Positions 1-7,615 of a stretch of DNA of 64,000 nt are shown piece by piece. The DNA comes from an uncultured Bacteroidales bacterium. Its GTDB lineage: Bacteria; Bacteroidota; Bacteroidia; Bacteroidales; Muribaculaceae. The stretch lies in the NCBI GenBank assembly GCA_902768435.1, contig CACXLJ010000007.1, positions 62,001 to 126,000 of the forward strand, given 5' to 3'. The first letter of the stretch is position 1; each line of letters opens with the position of its first letter. Both the position numbers and the translations under genes were made by a program. The notes under the pieces are model-generated. The model searched no databases. It had not been told where the DNA came from and was given only the letters and a program-made list of their open reading frames with translations.

Positions 1-2
1 GA

Positions 3-746
3 ACCGCCGGCAACTATGTGTATAGTGTTCCTACCACCACCTACAACAACCAGGAAGTGATCACCTATCAGATTGAGTGGGACATCACCAAGAAGTCGAA
101 CCACTGGACCGCCTACCGCTTCGACGCCAACACGCCCGACAACAATTTTGGCCGCACGCAGACACGATTCAGCGTCGACCCCAACATTCCCACCCAATAT
201 CAGTGGACGCACGACAACTACACCAACTCGGGATTCTCGCGCGGCCACATGTGCATGTCCGACGACAGGCAATATAACGAAGAATCGAATACCCAGACAT
301 TCTATACAACCAACATCCACCCGCAGCACCAGTCGCACAATGCCGGCGTGTGGCTCAAGCTTGAACAGTGGGTGAACAGCCGTGGTTACGACCGCAACTT
401 CTGCGACACGCTCTATGTGGTGAAGGCGGGAACCATCGACAAGGCCGACCAGATTCGTGGCTATACCGACACCGACCCGCTGAATGTGCATTGCTCCAGC
501 CACATCCTCATTCCGCAGTATTTCTATATGTGCATACTTGTAGTGAAAGATAATCAGTACAAGGCTATAGGTTTCTGGACCGAACACACTACCGGCCAGC
601 AGCTTGGCACTATCACCTACAGCGACTACGCCAAGAGCATCGACGAGATTGAGGAGCTCACCGGGCTAGACTTCTTCTGCAACTTGCCCGACGATATCGA
701 AGCGCAGGTGGAGGCGTCCTATGACATGAGCGACTGGAATCAATAG
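3..746 (+). CDS. DNA/RNA non-specific endonuclease (5' truncated by window edge)
   Basis: The frame is already open at the window edge, so the true start lies upstream and only about 247 C-terminal residues are visible. They hold the core of the NUC1-type beta-beta-alpha metal nuclease fold: an S-R-G-H-M block at bases 237-251, whose histidine is the general base in the family's DRGH motif, then T-T-N-I-H-P-Q and N-A-G-V-W at about 312-353, which carries the metal-binding asparagine. Family members cut single- and double-stranded DNA and RNA without sequence preference and are usually exported in Bacteroidetes; any signal peptide is outside the window. The first motif residue is Ser rather than Asp, a substitution I would not expect to abolish activity. 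A hairpin with a short T-run follows the stop codon. Confidence 0.9.
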   Translation, partial: TAGNYVYSVPTTTYNNQEVITYQIEWDITKKSNHWTAYRFDANTPDNNFGRTQTRFSVDPNIPTQYQWTHDNYTNSGFSRGHMCMSDDRQYNEESNTQTFYTTNIHPQHQSHNAGVWLKLEQWVNSRGYDRNFCDTLYVVKAGTIDKADQIRGYTDTDPLNVHCSSHILIPQYFYMCILVVKDNQYKAIGFWTEHTTGQQLGTITYSDYAKSIDEIEELTGLDFFCNLPDDIEAQVEASYDMSDWNQ

Positions 747-770
747 CGAGCCCAGACAATGGATTATCAG

Positions 771-806
771 ACAATTGACGACTATTGATTGTCAATTATT
801 TTATTG
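771..806 (+). terminator. Probable intrinsic terminator of the nuclease gene
   Basis: Seven-base arms AATTGAC (773-779) and GTCAATT (791-797) enclose an 11-base loop and are followed by ATTTTATT. The stem is AT-rich, so the call is moderate. Confidence 0.5.
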
Positions 807-895
807 GGTCGAGTTCCATGATTCTCTAAGGAGTTAAGGAGTGGCTGACGCGACGGTAATTTTTGGGTCGCTTCGCGAGAAATCATTCAAATCCA

Positions 896-1045
896 GGAAC
901 AAATCTTTATTTATGTTCTGTCGCCCCGATGGGGCTAATTGTAGAGGGGGGAATGCCTGATGCAGGGGTTCCGCTCGGCTTCGCCTCGCTGCACCACCTG
1001 CCTATTCTCTATCGCCCCTAACGGGGCTATTATTGCGGGAGTAGC
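896..1045 (-). repeat. Dispersed palindromic repeat, copy 1 (inverted relative to copy 2)
   Basis: Three small dyads in a fixed order: GCCCC-GAT-GGGGC (923-935), a GC-rich middle containing AGGGGTT and CACCTGCCTAT (about 963-1005), and GCCCC-TAAC-GGGGC (1014-1027). Read on the minus strand it matches the element at 46377-46478: both contain ATAGGCAGGTGGTG, AGCG, AACCCCTG and AATTAGCCCCATC in order. No open reading frame or transposase is attached, so it resembles a REP- or MITE-like non-coding repeat. Its right end overlaps the 3' end of the LABN gene. Confidence 0.7.
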
Positions 1046-1652
1046 GGAGGCCGATGTAGAGGTTGCGGGCGAAGATGATGATGGAGACCGACTGCCCGAG
1101 CATGAGGATGGGGTCGAGGCGGATGATGCCGTAGATGAGCGTGAGCGAGGCTCCCACTATGCTTATGGCCCAGAAAGTGGGCGGCAACAGCGACTCCTTG
1201 TGGCGCACACTCACCACCACCTGATAGGCATAGCGCGAGAGAAACACGAGTTGCGCACCTGTGCCGTAGCACATGAGCCACAAGGGTATCTCGGGATTGT
1301 GAATGAAGCGGTCGACCAGTTGCGGCGCCCTGATGCAAGTGGCCACCAGCGCCACAATGGGCAGACAGTAGAGCACCACGCGCACCGCCAGCGGAATCTT
1401 GTGCCAGGCACCCTTATAATCGAGATTGAGCACATACACATAGAACGAGAGCATCTGCCCGATGAGGATGGCGATGTCCTCACGCAGCCAGCCATACCAC
1501 AGCATGAAGCAGCAGCCAGCCAGCGAAAATGCCCAGTAGCCCGTGGGCGACACCACCCGCTTGAGGCGCTCGGTCATGATCCACTGCACGAGCTGGCGAG
1601 CAGCATAGCATGCCTGTGACAGAAGTCCTATGATTAGTATGAACACACTCAT
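1002..1652 (-). CDS. Stand-alone LABN (lipid-A-disaccharide-synthase N-terminal domain) membrane protein
   Basis: A 216-residue integral membrane protein built from two copies of the short LABN unit. Unit 1 shows R19-Q-x-V-Q-W24, W40, Y53-G and G65-Q; unit 2 shows S139-R-x-x-x-Q144, F160-W, Y174-G, R178-L-D-P and G186-Q. There is no glycosyltransferase domain. Stand-alone LABN proteins occur widely in Bacteroidetes; by homology they are placed near lipid A or surface glycolipid metabolism, but their reaction is not established. The gene begins 12 bases after the nitroreductase stop on the same strand, so the two are probably co-transcribed from the promoter at 2364-2394. Oddly, the last ten codons (from about N207) and the stop lie inside the palindromic repeat at 896-1045, so this tail was probably acquired when the repeat landed here. 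Confidence 0.82.
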   Translation of the reverse strand: MSVFILIIGLLSQACYAARQLVQWIMTERLKRVVSPTGYWAFSLAGCCFMLWYGWLREDIAILIGQMLSFYVYVLNLDYKGAWHKIPLAVRVVLYCLPIVALVATCIRAPQLVDRFIHNPEIPLWLMCYGTGAQLVFLSRYAYQVVVSVRHKESLLPPTFWAISIVGASLTLIYGIIRLDPILMLGQSVSIIIFARNLYIGLRYSRNNSPVRGDRE

Positions 1653-1664
1653 TTCAGCTCAAAA

Positions 1665-2345
1665 TCACTGTTTCCATGTGAAGTTTTCGGTTCCTGCGCC
1701 TTGTTCAAAGTGGTATTTCACGATGCCCAGGTCCACCTTCGAGAAATAGCCCATGCGTGCCTTTGCCTCGACCTGATTGCCAGGCAAGAGCGTGAGTCTG
1801 AACTTTTGCTGATTGAGTGCCGTGGGGGCCAGCATAGCGGCTGCCAGTCCGCGACAGAACCAGTCGGGCATCTCGCCTGTGCGCGAGCGGCACACTTTGC
1901 CCACATCCTTCACCTTGTGCGCCACGCCCTGAGTGGTGCCATAGCCCAGGGCTATCACGCAGCGCAGACGCTCGTCGTCGCCTATCTGCACCACATCGGC
2001 CTGTTTCTTGTAGGTGAGGCCCACCCAGCACGAGTTCAGGCCCAGTTGCTGTGCCAGCAGCACCAGCCGTTCGCCATAGTAGCCCACCCTGCCATCGAGG
2101 TCGGGAAAATCTTTTTTGCCTACCATGGCCAGGTAGTTGCGCACACCCGAAAACTTGCCGTAGTGTGCCATTTTGCTCGTGCCGAAGGCTTTGGGCTCGT
2201 CGATAATGAGCTGTATGTTGAGGCCGCTCTCGCGGTTGCATTCGTCAACGGCTTGCTGCAGGGCTGCTACGGCCTCGGCAGCAATGGGTTGGTCGGTAAA
2301 GGAACGCACACTGTGGCGCTCTTTGATGGCATCGAGAATGTTCAT
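1665..2345 (-). CDS. Nitroreductase family protein
   Basis: A 226-residue FMN-dependent nitroreductase-like protein. The N-terminus carries the family signature E9-R-H-S-V-R-S-F, where the Arg/Ser residues bind the FMN phosphate; a G-x-x-A-Q-Q-L-G-L-N-S-C-W-V-G segment in the middle matches the helix and loop that pack on the flavin. Such enzymes use NAD(P)H to reduce nitro, quinone or enone substrates; the substrate is unknown. The start is the ATG at 2345, which precedes the conserved motif directly; an in-frame extension to 2414 would run through the promoter and palindrome, so I rejected it. It heads a likely two-gene unit with the LABN protein and is driven by the promoter inside the structured repeat element. 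Confidence 0.85.
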   Translation of the reverse strand: MNILDAIKERHSVRSFTDQPIAAEAVAALQQAVDECNRESGLNIQLIIDEPKAFGTSKMAHYGKFSGVRNYLAMVGKKDFPDLDGRVGYYGERLVLLAQQLGLNSCWVGLTYKKQADVVQIGDDERLRCVIALGYGTTQGVAHKVKDVGKVCRSRTGEMPDWFCRGLAAAMLAPTALNQQKFRLTLLPGNQVEAKARMGYFSKVDLGIVKYHFEQGAGTENFTWKQ

Positions 2346-2363
2346 TTTCGTGAAATTTTGTGG

Positions 2364-2394
2364 CAAAATTAGTGCAAATATGTTGCTGATGCAA
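2364..2394 (-). promoter_or_regulatory. Promoter of nitroreductase-LABN
   Basis: Minus strand: TAATTTTG (-7) at 2371-2364, 20-base spacer, TTG (-33) at 2394-2392. The -33 trinucleotide lies in the right arm of the palindrome at 2378-2399, an arrangement suited to operator control. Confidence 0.65.
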
Positions 2395-2399
2395 CATAT
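2378..2399. promoter_or_regulatory. 22-base palindrome overlapping the -33 element
   Basis: Perfect 9-base arms ATATGTTGC and GCAACATAT flank TGAT. The same 22 bases recur at 56729-56750 in the same position relative to the cvpA-suf promoter. It could be a protein-binding site or a hairpin belonging to the repeat element. Confidence 0.6.
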
Positions 2400-2401
2400 T
2401 C

Positions 2402-2471
2402 GACAAAATTTCAAAACACGAGTTGCACGAAGTGCAGTGTGTGGTGCCCGCAGGGCATTGAAACTTTTGTC
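2402..2471. repeat. Structured Y-shaped intergenic element, copy A
   Basis: Outer stem 2402-2408/2465-2471 (GACAAAA with TTTTGTC) continues as 2409-2414/2458-2463 (TTTCAA with TTGAAA) with a single bulged base at 2464. It encloses two hairpins: TGCAC-GAA-GTGCA (2424-2436) and TGCCC-GCA-GGGCA (2445-2457). Copy B at 56753-56821 has the same layout but different stem sequences that still pair. It is followed by the conserved tail TCAACTAA to about 2485. Confidence 0.7.
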
Positions 2472-2676
2472 AACTAAGATTCCAGAGTTTTTCCGAACCG
2501 CAGCCTAATTTCACTAAAAGAGATGGCAAGAGGCGCTTCGCACTGCCACAAGCCATCATCGATGAACTACATCGGCTGACAGACAGCAAATAACAAATAC
2601 ACTACCAAAAACAAGAAAAAATAAAGTTTTTTGCGTTTTTTAGCGACAAAACAGTTATAATGTTACGAATAATGCT

Positions 2677-2684
2677 TATATTTG
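2677..2684 (+). promoter_or_regulatory. -7 promoter element of the FecR/FGE-like gene
   Basis: TATATTTG fits the Bacteroidetes TAnnTTTG consensus 43 bases before the ATG; no convincing -33 element is seen at the right distance. Confidence 0.5.
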
Positions 2685-2726
2685 TAACATATCACTTTTA
2701 TCATACACCCAAAAATTCCTATTGTT

Positions 2727-4172
2727 ATGAAAACATTTAAATGCTTTTTTGTGAGATTAGTGCTTGCAATATTGCCTTTTTCTTTGTCGCTGCCTGCCAC
2801 GGCACAAGTTATTACATTTGTAAAAGAGGGCAAGGGCGGGTGCCATCAGGTAGACAGCAAAATCGGCTTCAGTGATTATTGGGGTGAAGTTAAGATTCGT
2901 TGCTACTATGAAGAAGACGACTCCTTTGAGTTTGTTGATCTTGACACAAAGATTTATGAGCGCGACCTCATCAGGACCGAGGAGGAATCGGGAGCGATTT
3001 TAGGTCTGGAGGACATGAGCACCTATATCATCTATCCTGAATCAAGGCTGGTCATTCACACTGAGGACGCAAATATTTCAAAATGGGAATTGATAACCGG
3101 CACCTTGTTCATGAGTATCAAGAAAATGATCAATGGCAAGAGCATTGAACCTGAGATGTCACAGTGTGTGTTAGGCATAGAAGGCACCATTGTGGTGTTA
3201 GAGGAGACAGGCAGTGCGTCGAAGGTATGGGTGCTTGCAGGCAAAGCCACAGTAAAAAACAAGAGAACTGGCAAAAAGACTGTGCTTAAAGCCGGCCAGA
3301 ACATCACCTGCAAAGGTAGTGAGTCACAGCTGAAGAGTTTCAACATTGAGAGTGCCGCCGAGAAGTTTGGCATTCCCATGGACCACATAACAAACCACTA
3401 CACCAACAAGCCCCTCAGCAAGATATCGGCAAAGAACTTCTGCAAACCCTCAAAATCCAACAACGGAACACAGGCAGTCAAGAAATGCAAGGTAAAAGGT
3501 GTGGAATTCTCTATGGTGAAAGTGAACGGTGGTACGTTTACCATGGGTGCGACTAAAAATCAAGGCAGCAACAACAGCAACCAGCAACCCACCCACAAAG
3601 TGACACTATCCACTTATTACATGGGACAGACCGAAGTCACGCAAGAGCTATGGCAGGCGGTGATGGGAAACAACCCCAGCAAATTCAAGGGAAGCAAACT
3701 GCCAGTGGAGTGCGTCAGCTGGAACGATTGTCAGCAATTTATCAAGAAGCTCAACAAACTCACAGGCTTGAAGTTCCGTCTGCCCACCGAGGCCGAATGG
3801 GAATTTGCTGCCCGTGGAGGAACTGCAAGCAAGGGATACAAGTTTGCCGGCAGCAACAACGCCAATGCCGTGGCTTGGCACCAGGGAAACAGCGGCAACA
3901 AAACCCATAACGTGGGTACAAAAAGTGCCAACGAACTTGGACTCTACGATATGAGCGGCAATGTGTGGGAGTGGTGCCAAGACTGGTTCGGCAGTTATTC
4001 TTCCAGTGCACAGAATAACCCCAAGGGTCCCTCATCGGGCACCGACCATCTAAACCGTGGCGGAGGATGGTGTCATGACTCCATATTCTCCGCCGTCTTC
4101 TTCCGCGGCTCCTCAGGCAAACCCGACCGCAAAGTCGACAACCTCGGTTTCAGACTAGTGCTTGAGCCGTAA
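2727..4172 (+). CDS. Secreted FecR-like / formylglycine-generating-enzyme-like (SUMF1) fusion
   Basis: 481 residues: a signal peptide (about 1-27, ending A-T-A-Q), a FecR-like beta domain (about 75-190, with E-G-T-I-V-V-L and V-L-A-G-K-A-T-V) and a C-terminal FGE/SUMF1 fold (about 252-480) with G-G-T-F-T-M-G, T-E-V-T, R-L-P-T-E-A-E-W-E-F-A-A-R-G, S-G-N-V-W-E-W and a final G-F-R. True FGE oxidises a sulfatase cysteine using a Cys pair near the C-terminus. Here the matching stretch reads W-C-H-D-S-I-F-S-A-V-F-F-R, so both catalytic Cys positions are Phe. I infer a non-catalytic, ligand- or surface-binding role rather than sulfatase maturation; no sulfatase is nearby. No transmembrane segment other than the signal is seen, so it should be periplasmic or surface exposed. 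Confidence 0.82.
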   Translation: MKTFKCFFVRLVLAILPFSLSLPATAQVITFVKEGKGGCHQVDSKIGFSDYWGEVKIRCYYEEDDSFEFVDLDTKIYERDLIRTEEESGAILGLEDMSTYIIYPESRLVIHTEDANISKWELITGTLFMSIKKMINGKSIEPEMSQCVLGIEGTIVVLEETGSASKVWVLAGKATVKNKRTGKKTVLKAGQNITCKGSESQLKSFNIESAAEKFGIPMDHITNHYTNKPLSKISAKNFCKPSKSNNGTQAVKKCKVKGVEFSMVKVNGGTFTMGATKNQGSNNSNQQPTHKVTLSTYYMGQTEVTQELWQAVMGNNPSKFKGSKLPVECVSWNDCQQFIKKLNKLTGLKFRLPTEAEWEFAARGGTASKGYKFAGSNNANAVAWHQGNSGNKTHNVGTKSANELGLYDMSGNVWEWCQDWFGSYSSSAQNNPKGPSSGTDHLNRGGGWCHDSIFSAVFFRGSSGKPDRKVDNLGFRLVLEP

Positions 4173-4196
4173 ATACAAACCAATTATAAAACCAAC

Positions 4197-4236
4197 AAGT
4201 GGGTGTGTCAACAATTGAGACACACCCACTTTTTCG
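4197..4236. terminator. Bidirectional intrinsic terminator
   Basis: A 13-bp stem (4197-4209 with 4219-4231) around a 9-base loop, with a T-run to the right and A/T bases to the left. It lies between two convergent genes and can serve both. Confidence 0.8.
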
Positions 4237-4286
4237 GTTTATCCCAAATCGGTAATTAGGCAGAATTGGGTTTATCGTGTGAGAGA

Positions 4287-5873
4287 TTACTTCACGAGAA
4301 TCTTCTTGCCGGCATGAATGTAGATGCCTGCAGGAAGGTTATTGGGATTCATCTTGCGGCCCATGAGGTCGTAGTAGTTGTCGTCTTGTACCTTGGCAGC
4401 ATTGATGTCGTTGATTTCAGTTACCACGGCAGCATCAACGCTCAGGTTGTCGATGGTGAGGGTGAACATGTCGGCATCGCTAATGGCATGGATGCCAATG
4501 TAGTACTTGCCATCGGACTTGCTGGGGGTAATGGTGAAACGGCCTGTGTAGTGTGTCACATCATAACCACTAATCTCGGTGGCAGGTATCACAGAAGCGT
4601 ACATCGACTCGACAGTGGGCTCGTTGCCAAGCAGCACCTCAAAGCGCTCGGTGTAACCCGATGCCTTGGCGTCGATGCCAAATTCATAAGTAGCACCAGG
4701 TGTCATGATGATGGCAGGGGTAATCAGCCAGTCGTCGGCCGCGCTATTACTATTCCACTGGTAGGTAACATTCTGGCCAACAGATCCGCCGTAGGTCCAA
4801 GTGCGGTTGTCGTTATTGGCGTTGACAACAGTGAACTCGCTGAAGGCAGCCTGAGTCTCGAATCCCTGATAGTAAGGGATGGTGTAGGCGCCATCGTTAG
4901 CGTCACGAGTGATGACGATGTTGCTGAATGCCTGAACATAGTACACAACACCCTTGGTGGTGTTCTGAATGAGGTAATCGGTCACATTGGTGTAGGTGTC
5001 GGTAGCCTCGTCGTAGTTGAGCACGAAATCGCAGATGTCTTTCGAGCCCGAGGCGTTAGTCTGAGCACCTGCCATGTAGTTGGGCTTGTTGGCCACTTGA
5101 CCGATGTACTGATCCTGAGCAAAGGTAACTGTGTTACCCTGACGAGTGCCCTTGATCCACGACTGGGGAACATCGCTGAAGATGCCCTGGATGTAAACAT
5201 CGTTGTTGTCAACACCCACATTCACATTGTACTTGAAAGCGGTGCCGTCGTAGCCGTTGGCCTGGAAGGTGTAGACCTGAGTCTCAACACCTGCGGGGAG
5301 TTCAACGAGCACATCCTGGGCCTGAGTTGTGGGGGTATAGACGCTGCTGTAGTCGGCATATCCAGCCCATTCCTGACTGTTGGTGTAGATTGCGCCAAAG
5401 ACAACAGAGGAAGAAGTGCCAATCAGGCTAATCTTGTCGCCGCTGATGCTGAATTGCACATTATGAGCGCTGTTGCGCACTTCAAACTCCTCGTAGTCTT
5501 CGTCATAGTCGAGCACGGCCAGTGTGATGACATCATTAACCTCGGCATCATAGGCCACATTCTGACCCATGGGCACGGTGATGGTGGTACCATCTTCGCT
5601 CAATGTACCCTCGACCCAAGAGTTGATTTCGAGCTTCGAGAGTGGCTGCTTGAAGTAAACCTTGTTGTCCTCGCCAAAGACGATGTCGATGGTGCCGGTT
5701 TGAGCACCGCGACGAATGTATTCGCCACTGTAGTAGTAGGCATAACCAGCACGGTCGTAGGTTTTCAACTCACCTGCGGGCTGTTCCATTACGATGCCAT
5801 AGTCGCTGGCATTCTGCGACCAGGCTCCCAATGCCATTACTGACATTACTGCAATAAGTAATAATTTCTTCAT
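4287..5873 (-). CDS. Secreted choice-of-anchor-J protein with C-terminal sorting-like domain
   Basis: 528 residues with a signal peptide (M-K-K-L-L-L-I-A-V ... A-W-S-Q, about 1-20). The middle third is a repetitive beta-rich region without a recognisable enzyme motif. Residues about 335-480 form a choice-of-anchor-J (MAM-like jelly roll) domain: Y-Y-Q-G-F-E, then D-D-W-L-I-T-P-A-I and a terminal T-I-D-N-L-S-V. The last 35 residues (Y-D-L-M-G-R-K ... L-P-A-G-I-Y-I ... K-I-L-V-K) resemble the C-terminal domain that directs type IX secretion and surface attachment in Bacteroidetes. It is probably a surface or secreted adhesin-like protein; the ligand is unknown. It stands alone, with its own promoter and a shared terminator. 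Confidence 0.78.
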   Translation of the reverse strand: MKKLLLIAVMSVMALGAWSQNASDYGIVMEQPAGELKTYDRAGYAYYYSGEYIRRGAQTGTIDIVFGEDNKVYFKQPLSKLEINSWVEGTLSEDGTTITVPMGQNVAYDAEVNDVITLAVLDYDEDYEEFEVRNSAHNVQFSISGDKISLIGTSSSVVFGAIYTNSQEWAGYADYSSVYTPTTQAQDVLVELPAGVETQVYTFQANGYDGTAFKYNVNVGVDNNDVYIQGIFSDVPQSWIKGTRQGNTVTFAQDQYIGQVANKPNYMAGAQTNASGSKDICDFVLNYDEATDTYTNVTDYLIQNTTKGVVYYVQAFSNIVITRDANDGAYTIPYYQGFETQAAFSEFTVVNANNDNRTWTYGGSVGQNVTYQWNSNSAADDWLITPAIIMTPGATYEFGIDAKASGYTERFEVLLGNEPTVESMYASVIPATEISGYDVTHYTGRFTITPSKSDGKYYIGIHAISDADMFTLTIDNLSVDAAVVTEINDINAAKVQDDNYYDLMGRKMNPNNLPAGIYIHAGKKILVK

Positions 5874-5975
5874 CTTGTGTGTTTTACTTATAAGATTGTT
5901 ATTTTATTTTGAGCCTTTTTCTTTAACATACAACTCGCAAGGCTCACAAATCGGGTAGTAGTAATTTAAGTAGTG

Positions 5976-5983
5976 CAAATATA
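5976..5983 (-). promoter_or_regulatory. -7 promoter element of the anchor-J gene
   Basis: Minus-strand TATATTTG matches TAnnTTTG about 100 bases before the start codon. The -33 region is not clear. Confidence 0.5.
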
Positions 5984-6119
5984 CAAAAAATTCGTTTGCG
6001 TGTCACTGAAAATGGTATTTTTTATTGATGACAATTAATTCTCTAACAAAAAACCAAATGACCGAATTGGATTTAAAAAATTGTGAAAAACTGTGTCTTT
6101 TTCAAAAAACGAAACTTAG

Positions 6120-6152
6120 TTGTGCTTTTATAATAAATTATTATTATTTTTG
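6120..6152 (+). promoter_or_regulatory. Promoter of the murein-peptide gene set
   Basis: TTG at 6120-6122, 22-base spacer, TATTTTTG at 6145-6152, 23 bases before the ATG at 6176. Confidence 0.6.
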
Positions 6153-6175
6153 TATGCTAAGAAAGTAAGATTACA

Positions 6176-7615
6176 ATGAAAACAAAAACAATTCTATTCA
6201 CATTGGCGCTGATGCTTAGCGCACTCACGACGAGTGCCGCCGTCCAGAGCACCGACTGGCGCGCCACAGTTGACCGGCTCATGGAGCAAGGCGAATTCAA
6301 GCAGGCCGAGAAATTCATGAAATCGATGCCCAAGAAGGTGCGACAGCAAAATGCCGTTACCATCGACTCGCTGTGCCAAATCATGGAGCGCATACGCAAG
6401 GACTTCAGAATCACTCCCGAAGAGGGCGTGAAGATGATTCGCGAGAAATATCCCGCTACCGATGCCCAAATTCAGCACTGGAAAGACACCCGCGCCCTCG
6501 AGGTGATGAACATCGACGGCAAGGAGTGGTGGTTCCGCAAGAGTGTGGGCAACCTGTGGCTGCTCGGCAAGGAATTCAAGCAGCAGAACGATGAAGACAA
6601 CTATCAGTCGTTCCTCACTCGCCAGAAATACTTCCGCCAGGCCATGAAAAGCCCTGCCGATGCCTGCGGCACACGCGACTGGCGACATGTGAATATCACC
6701 TTCTACCTCGATGTGAATGCCGATGCCATTCCCGCCGGCGAGACGCTGCGCGTGTGGATGCCGTTCCCCTACGAGAACCTGCGTCAAAAGAACATCAAAC
6801 TTGAGGGCAGCAATCGGCCCGTGACTTTCAGCGACCCCAAGTGCAAGCACCACACCGTGTATATGGAGGCCGTGACCGAGAAGGGCAAACCCACCCACTT
6901 CGAGTACACCTTCTCCTATGATGTGGCCGAGCGTCACATCAGCCAGCAGGACCTGCTTGCCATGGTCGAGCCCTACAAGATGACCGAGGAATATAAACTC
7001 TACACATCGACCGAGCCGCCGCACATCATCATCACCGACAAGATGCGCAACCTGGCCCGCGAAATTGTGGGCAAAGAGGAGAATCCTGTGCTGCAGGCCT
7101 CGATGATCTATGACTGGATTGTGTCGCGCTTCCCCTGGGCCGGCGCACGCGAATACAGCACGCTGACCAACATACCCGAATATGTGCTGCTCAACAACCA
7201 CGGCGACTGCGGACAGGTGGGCCTGCTCTACATCACGCTGGTGCGCAGCCTGGGCATTCCCGCACGCTGGGAAAGCGGCTGGATGCTGCATCCCGACGAA
7301 ATCAACTGGCACGACTGGGCCGAGACCTACTTTGAAGGCGTGGGCTGGGTGCCCACCGACCCGTCGTTTGGCCGCAGCGCCTATGGCACCGCGCTGAACG
7401 ACTACTACAAGACCGGCATCGATGTTTACCGCATGGCCAGCAACGAGGCCGTGGGTCAGCAGTTGAGTCCCAAAAAGACCTTTATTCGCAGTGAGACCGT
7501 CGACTTCCAGCCCGGCGAAGTGGAATGGAAAGGCGGCAACCTCTACTACGACCACTGGAAATCGCATCTCGAAGTGAATGGTATAACCCCTGTTAACAAC
7601 CTGATAAAACGATGA
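6176..7615 (+). CDS. Secreted transglutaminase-like cysteine protease/peptidase
   Basis: 479 residues with a signal peptide (about 1-22, ending T-S-A-A). The C-terminal half is a transglutaminase-like fold with a full triad: C345 in H-G-D-C-G-Q, H379 in N-W-H-D-W-A-E and D395 in V-P-T-D-P-S-F. Bacterial members of this superfamily are mostly peptidases or amidases of the periplasm rather than cross-linkers. The stop codon overlaps the start of an NlpC/P60 peptidase gene (ATGA), and an L-Ala-D/L-Glu epimerase follows, so it most likely acts on murein-derived peptides. The N-terminal half (about 23-170) is helical and of unknown role. Confidence 0.85.
   Translation: MKTKTILFTLALMLSALTTSAAVQSTDWRATVDRLMEQGEFKQAEKFMKSMPKKVRQQNAVTIDSLCQIMERIRKDFRITPEEGVKMIREKYPATDAQIQHWKDTRALEVMNIDGKEWWFRKSVGNLWLLGKEFKQQNDEDNYQSFLTRQKYFRQAMKSPADACGTRDWRHVNITFYLDVNADAIPAGETLRVWMPFPYENLRQKNIKLEGSNRPVTFSDPKCKHHTVYMEAVTEKGKPTHFEYTFSYDVAERHISQQDLLAMVEPYKMTEEYKLYTSTEPPHIIITDKMRNLAREIVGKEENPVLQASMIYDWIVSRFPWAGAREYSTLTNIPEYVLLNNHGDCGQVGLLYITLVRSLGIPARWESGWMLHPDEINWHDWAETYFEGVGWVPTDPSFGRSAYGTALNDYYKTGIDVYRMASNEAVGQQLSPKKTFIRSETVDFQPGEVEWKGGNLYYDHWKSHLEVNGITPVNNLIKR

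Larger units (their letters stand above)
2346..2726. other. Divergent intergenic region: promoter, palindrome and structured repeat
   Basis: From left to right it holds the nitroreductase promoter (2364-2394), a 22-base palindrome over its -33 element (2378-2399), a Y-shaped pairing element (2402-2471), about 200 bases in which I see nothing coding, and the -7 element of the rightward gene at 2677-2684. Confidence 0.7.
5874..6175. other. Divergent intergenic region
   Basis: Holds the leftward -7 element (5976-5983), the rightward promoter (6120-6152) and a 34-base stretch (6042-6075) that recurs at 46658-46692. Nothing coding is seen. Confidence 0.6.

Noticed and set aside
896..1045. Insertion sequence
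   Set aside because: No transposase frame and no matching terminal repeats; only short dyads.
2727..4172. Sulfatase-maturing formylglycine-generating enzyme
   Set aside because: Both catalytic cysteine positions are Phe and no sulfatase is nearby.
4266..5843. Long plus-strand open frame opposite the anchor-J gene
   Set aside because: It mirrors the codon structure of the minus-strand gene, has no start context, and the minus-strand protein has a signal peptide and recognisable domains.
6194..7567. Minus-strand open frame opposite the transglutaminase-like gene
   Set aside because: No recognisable motif; low-complexity His/Val-rich translation typical of an antisense frame.
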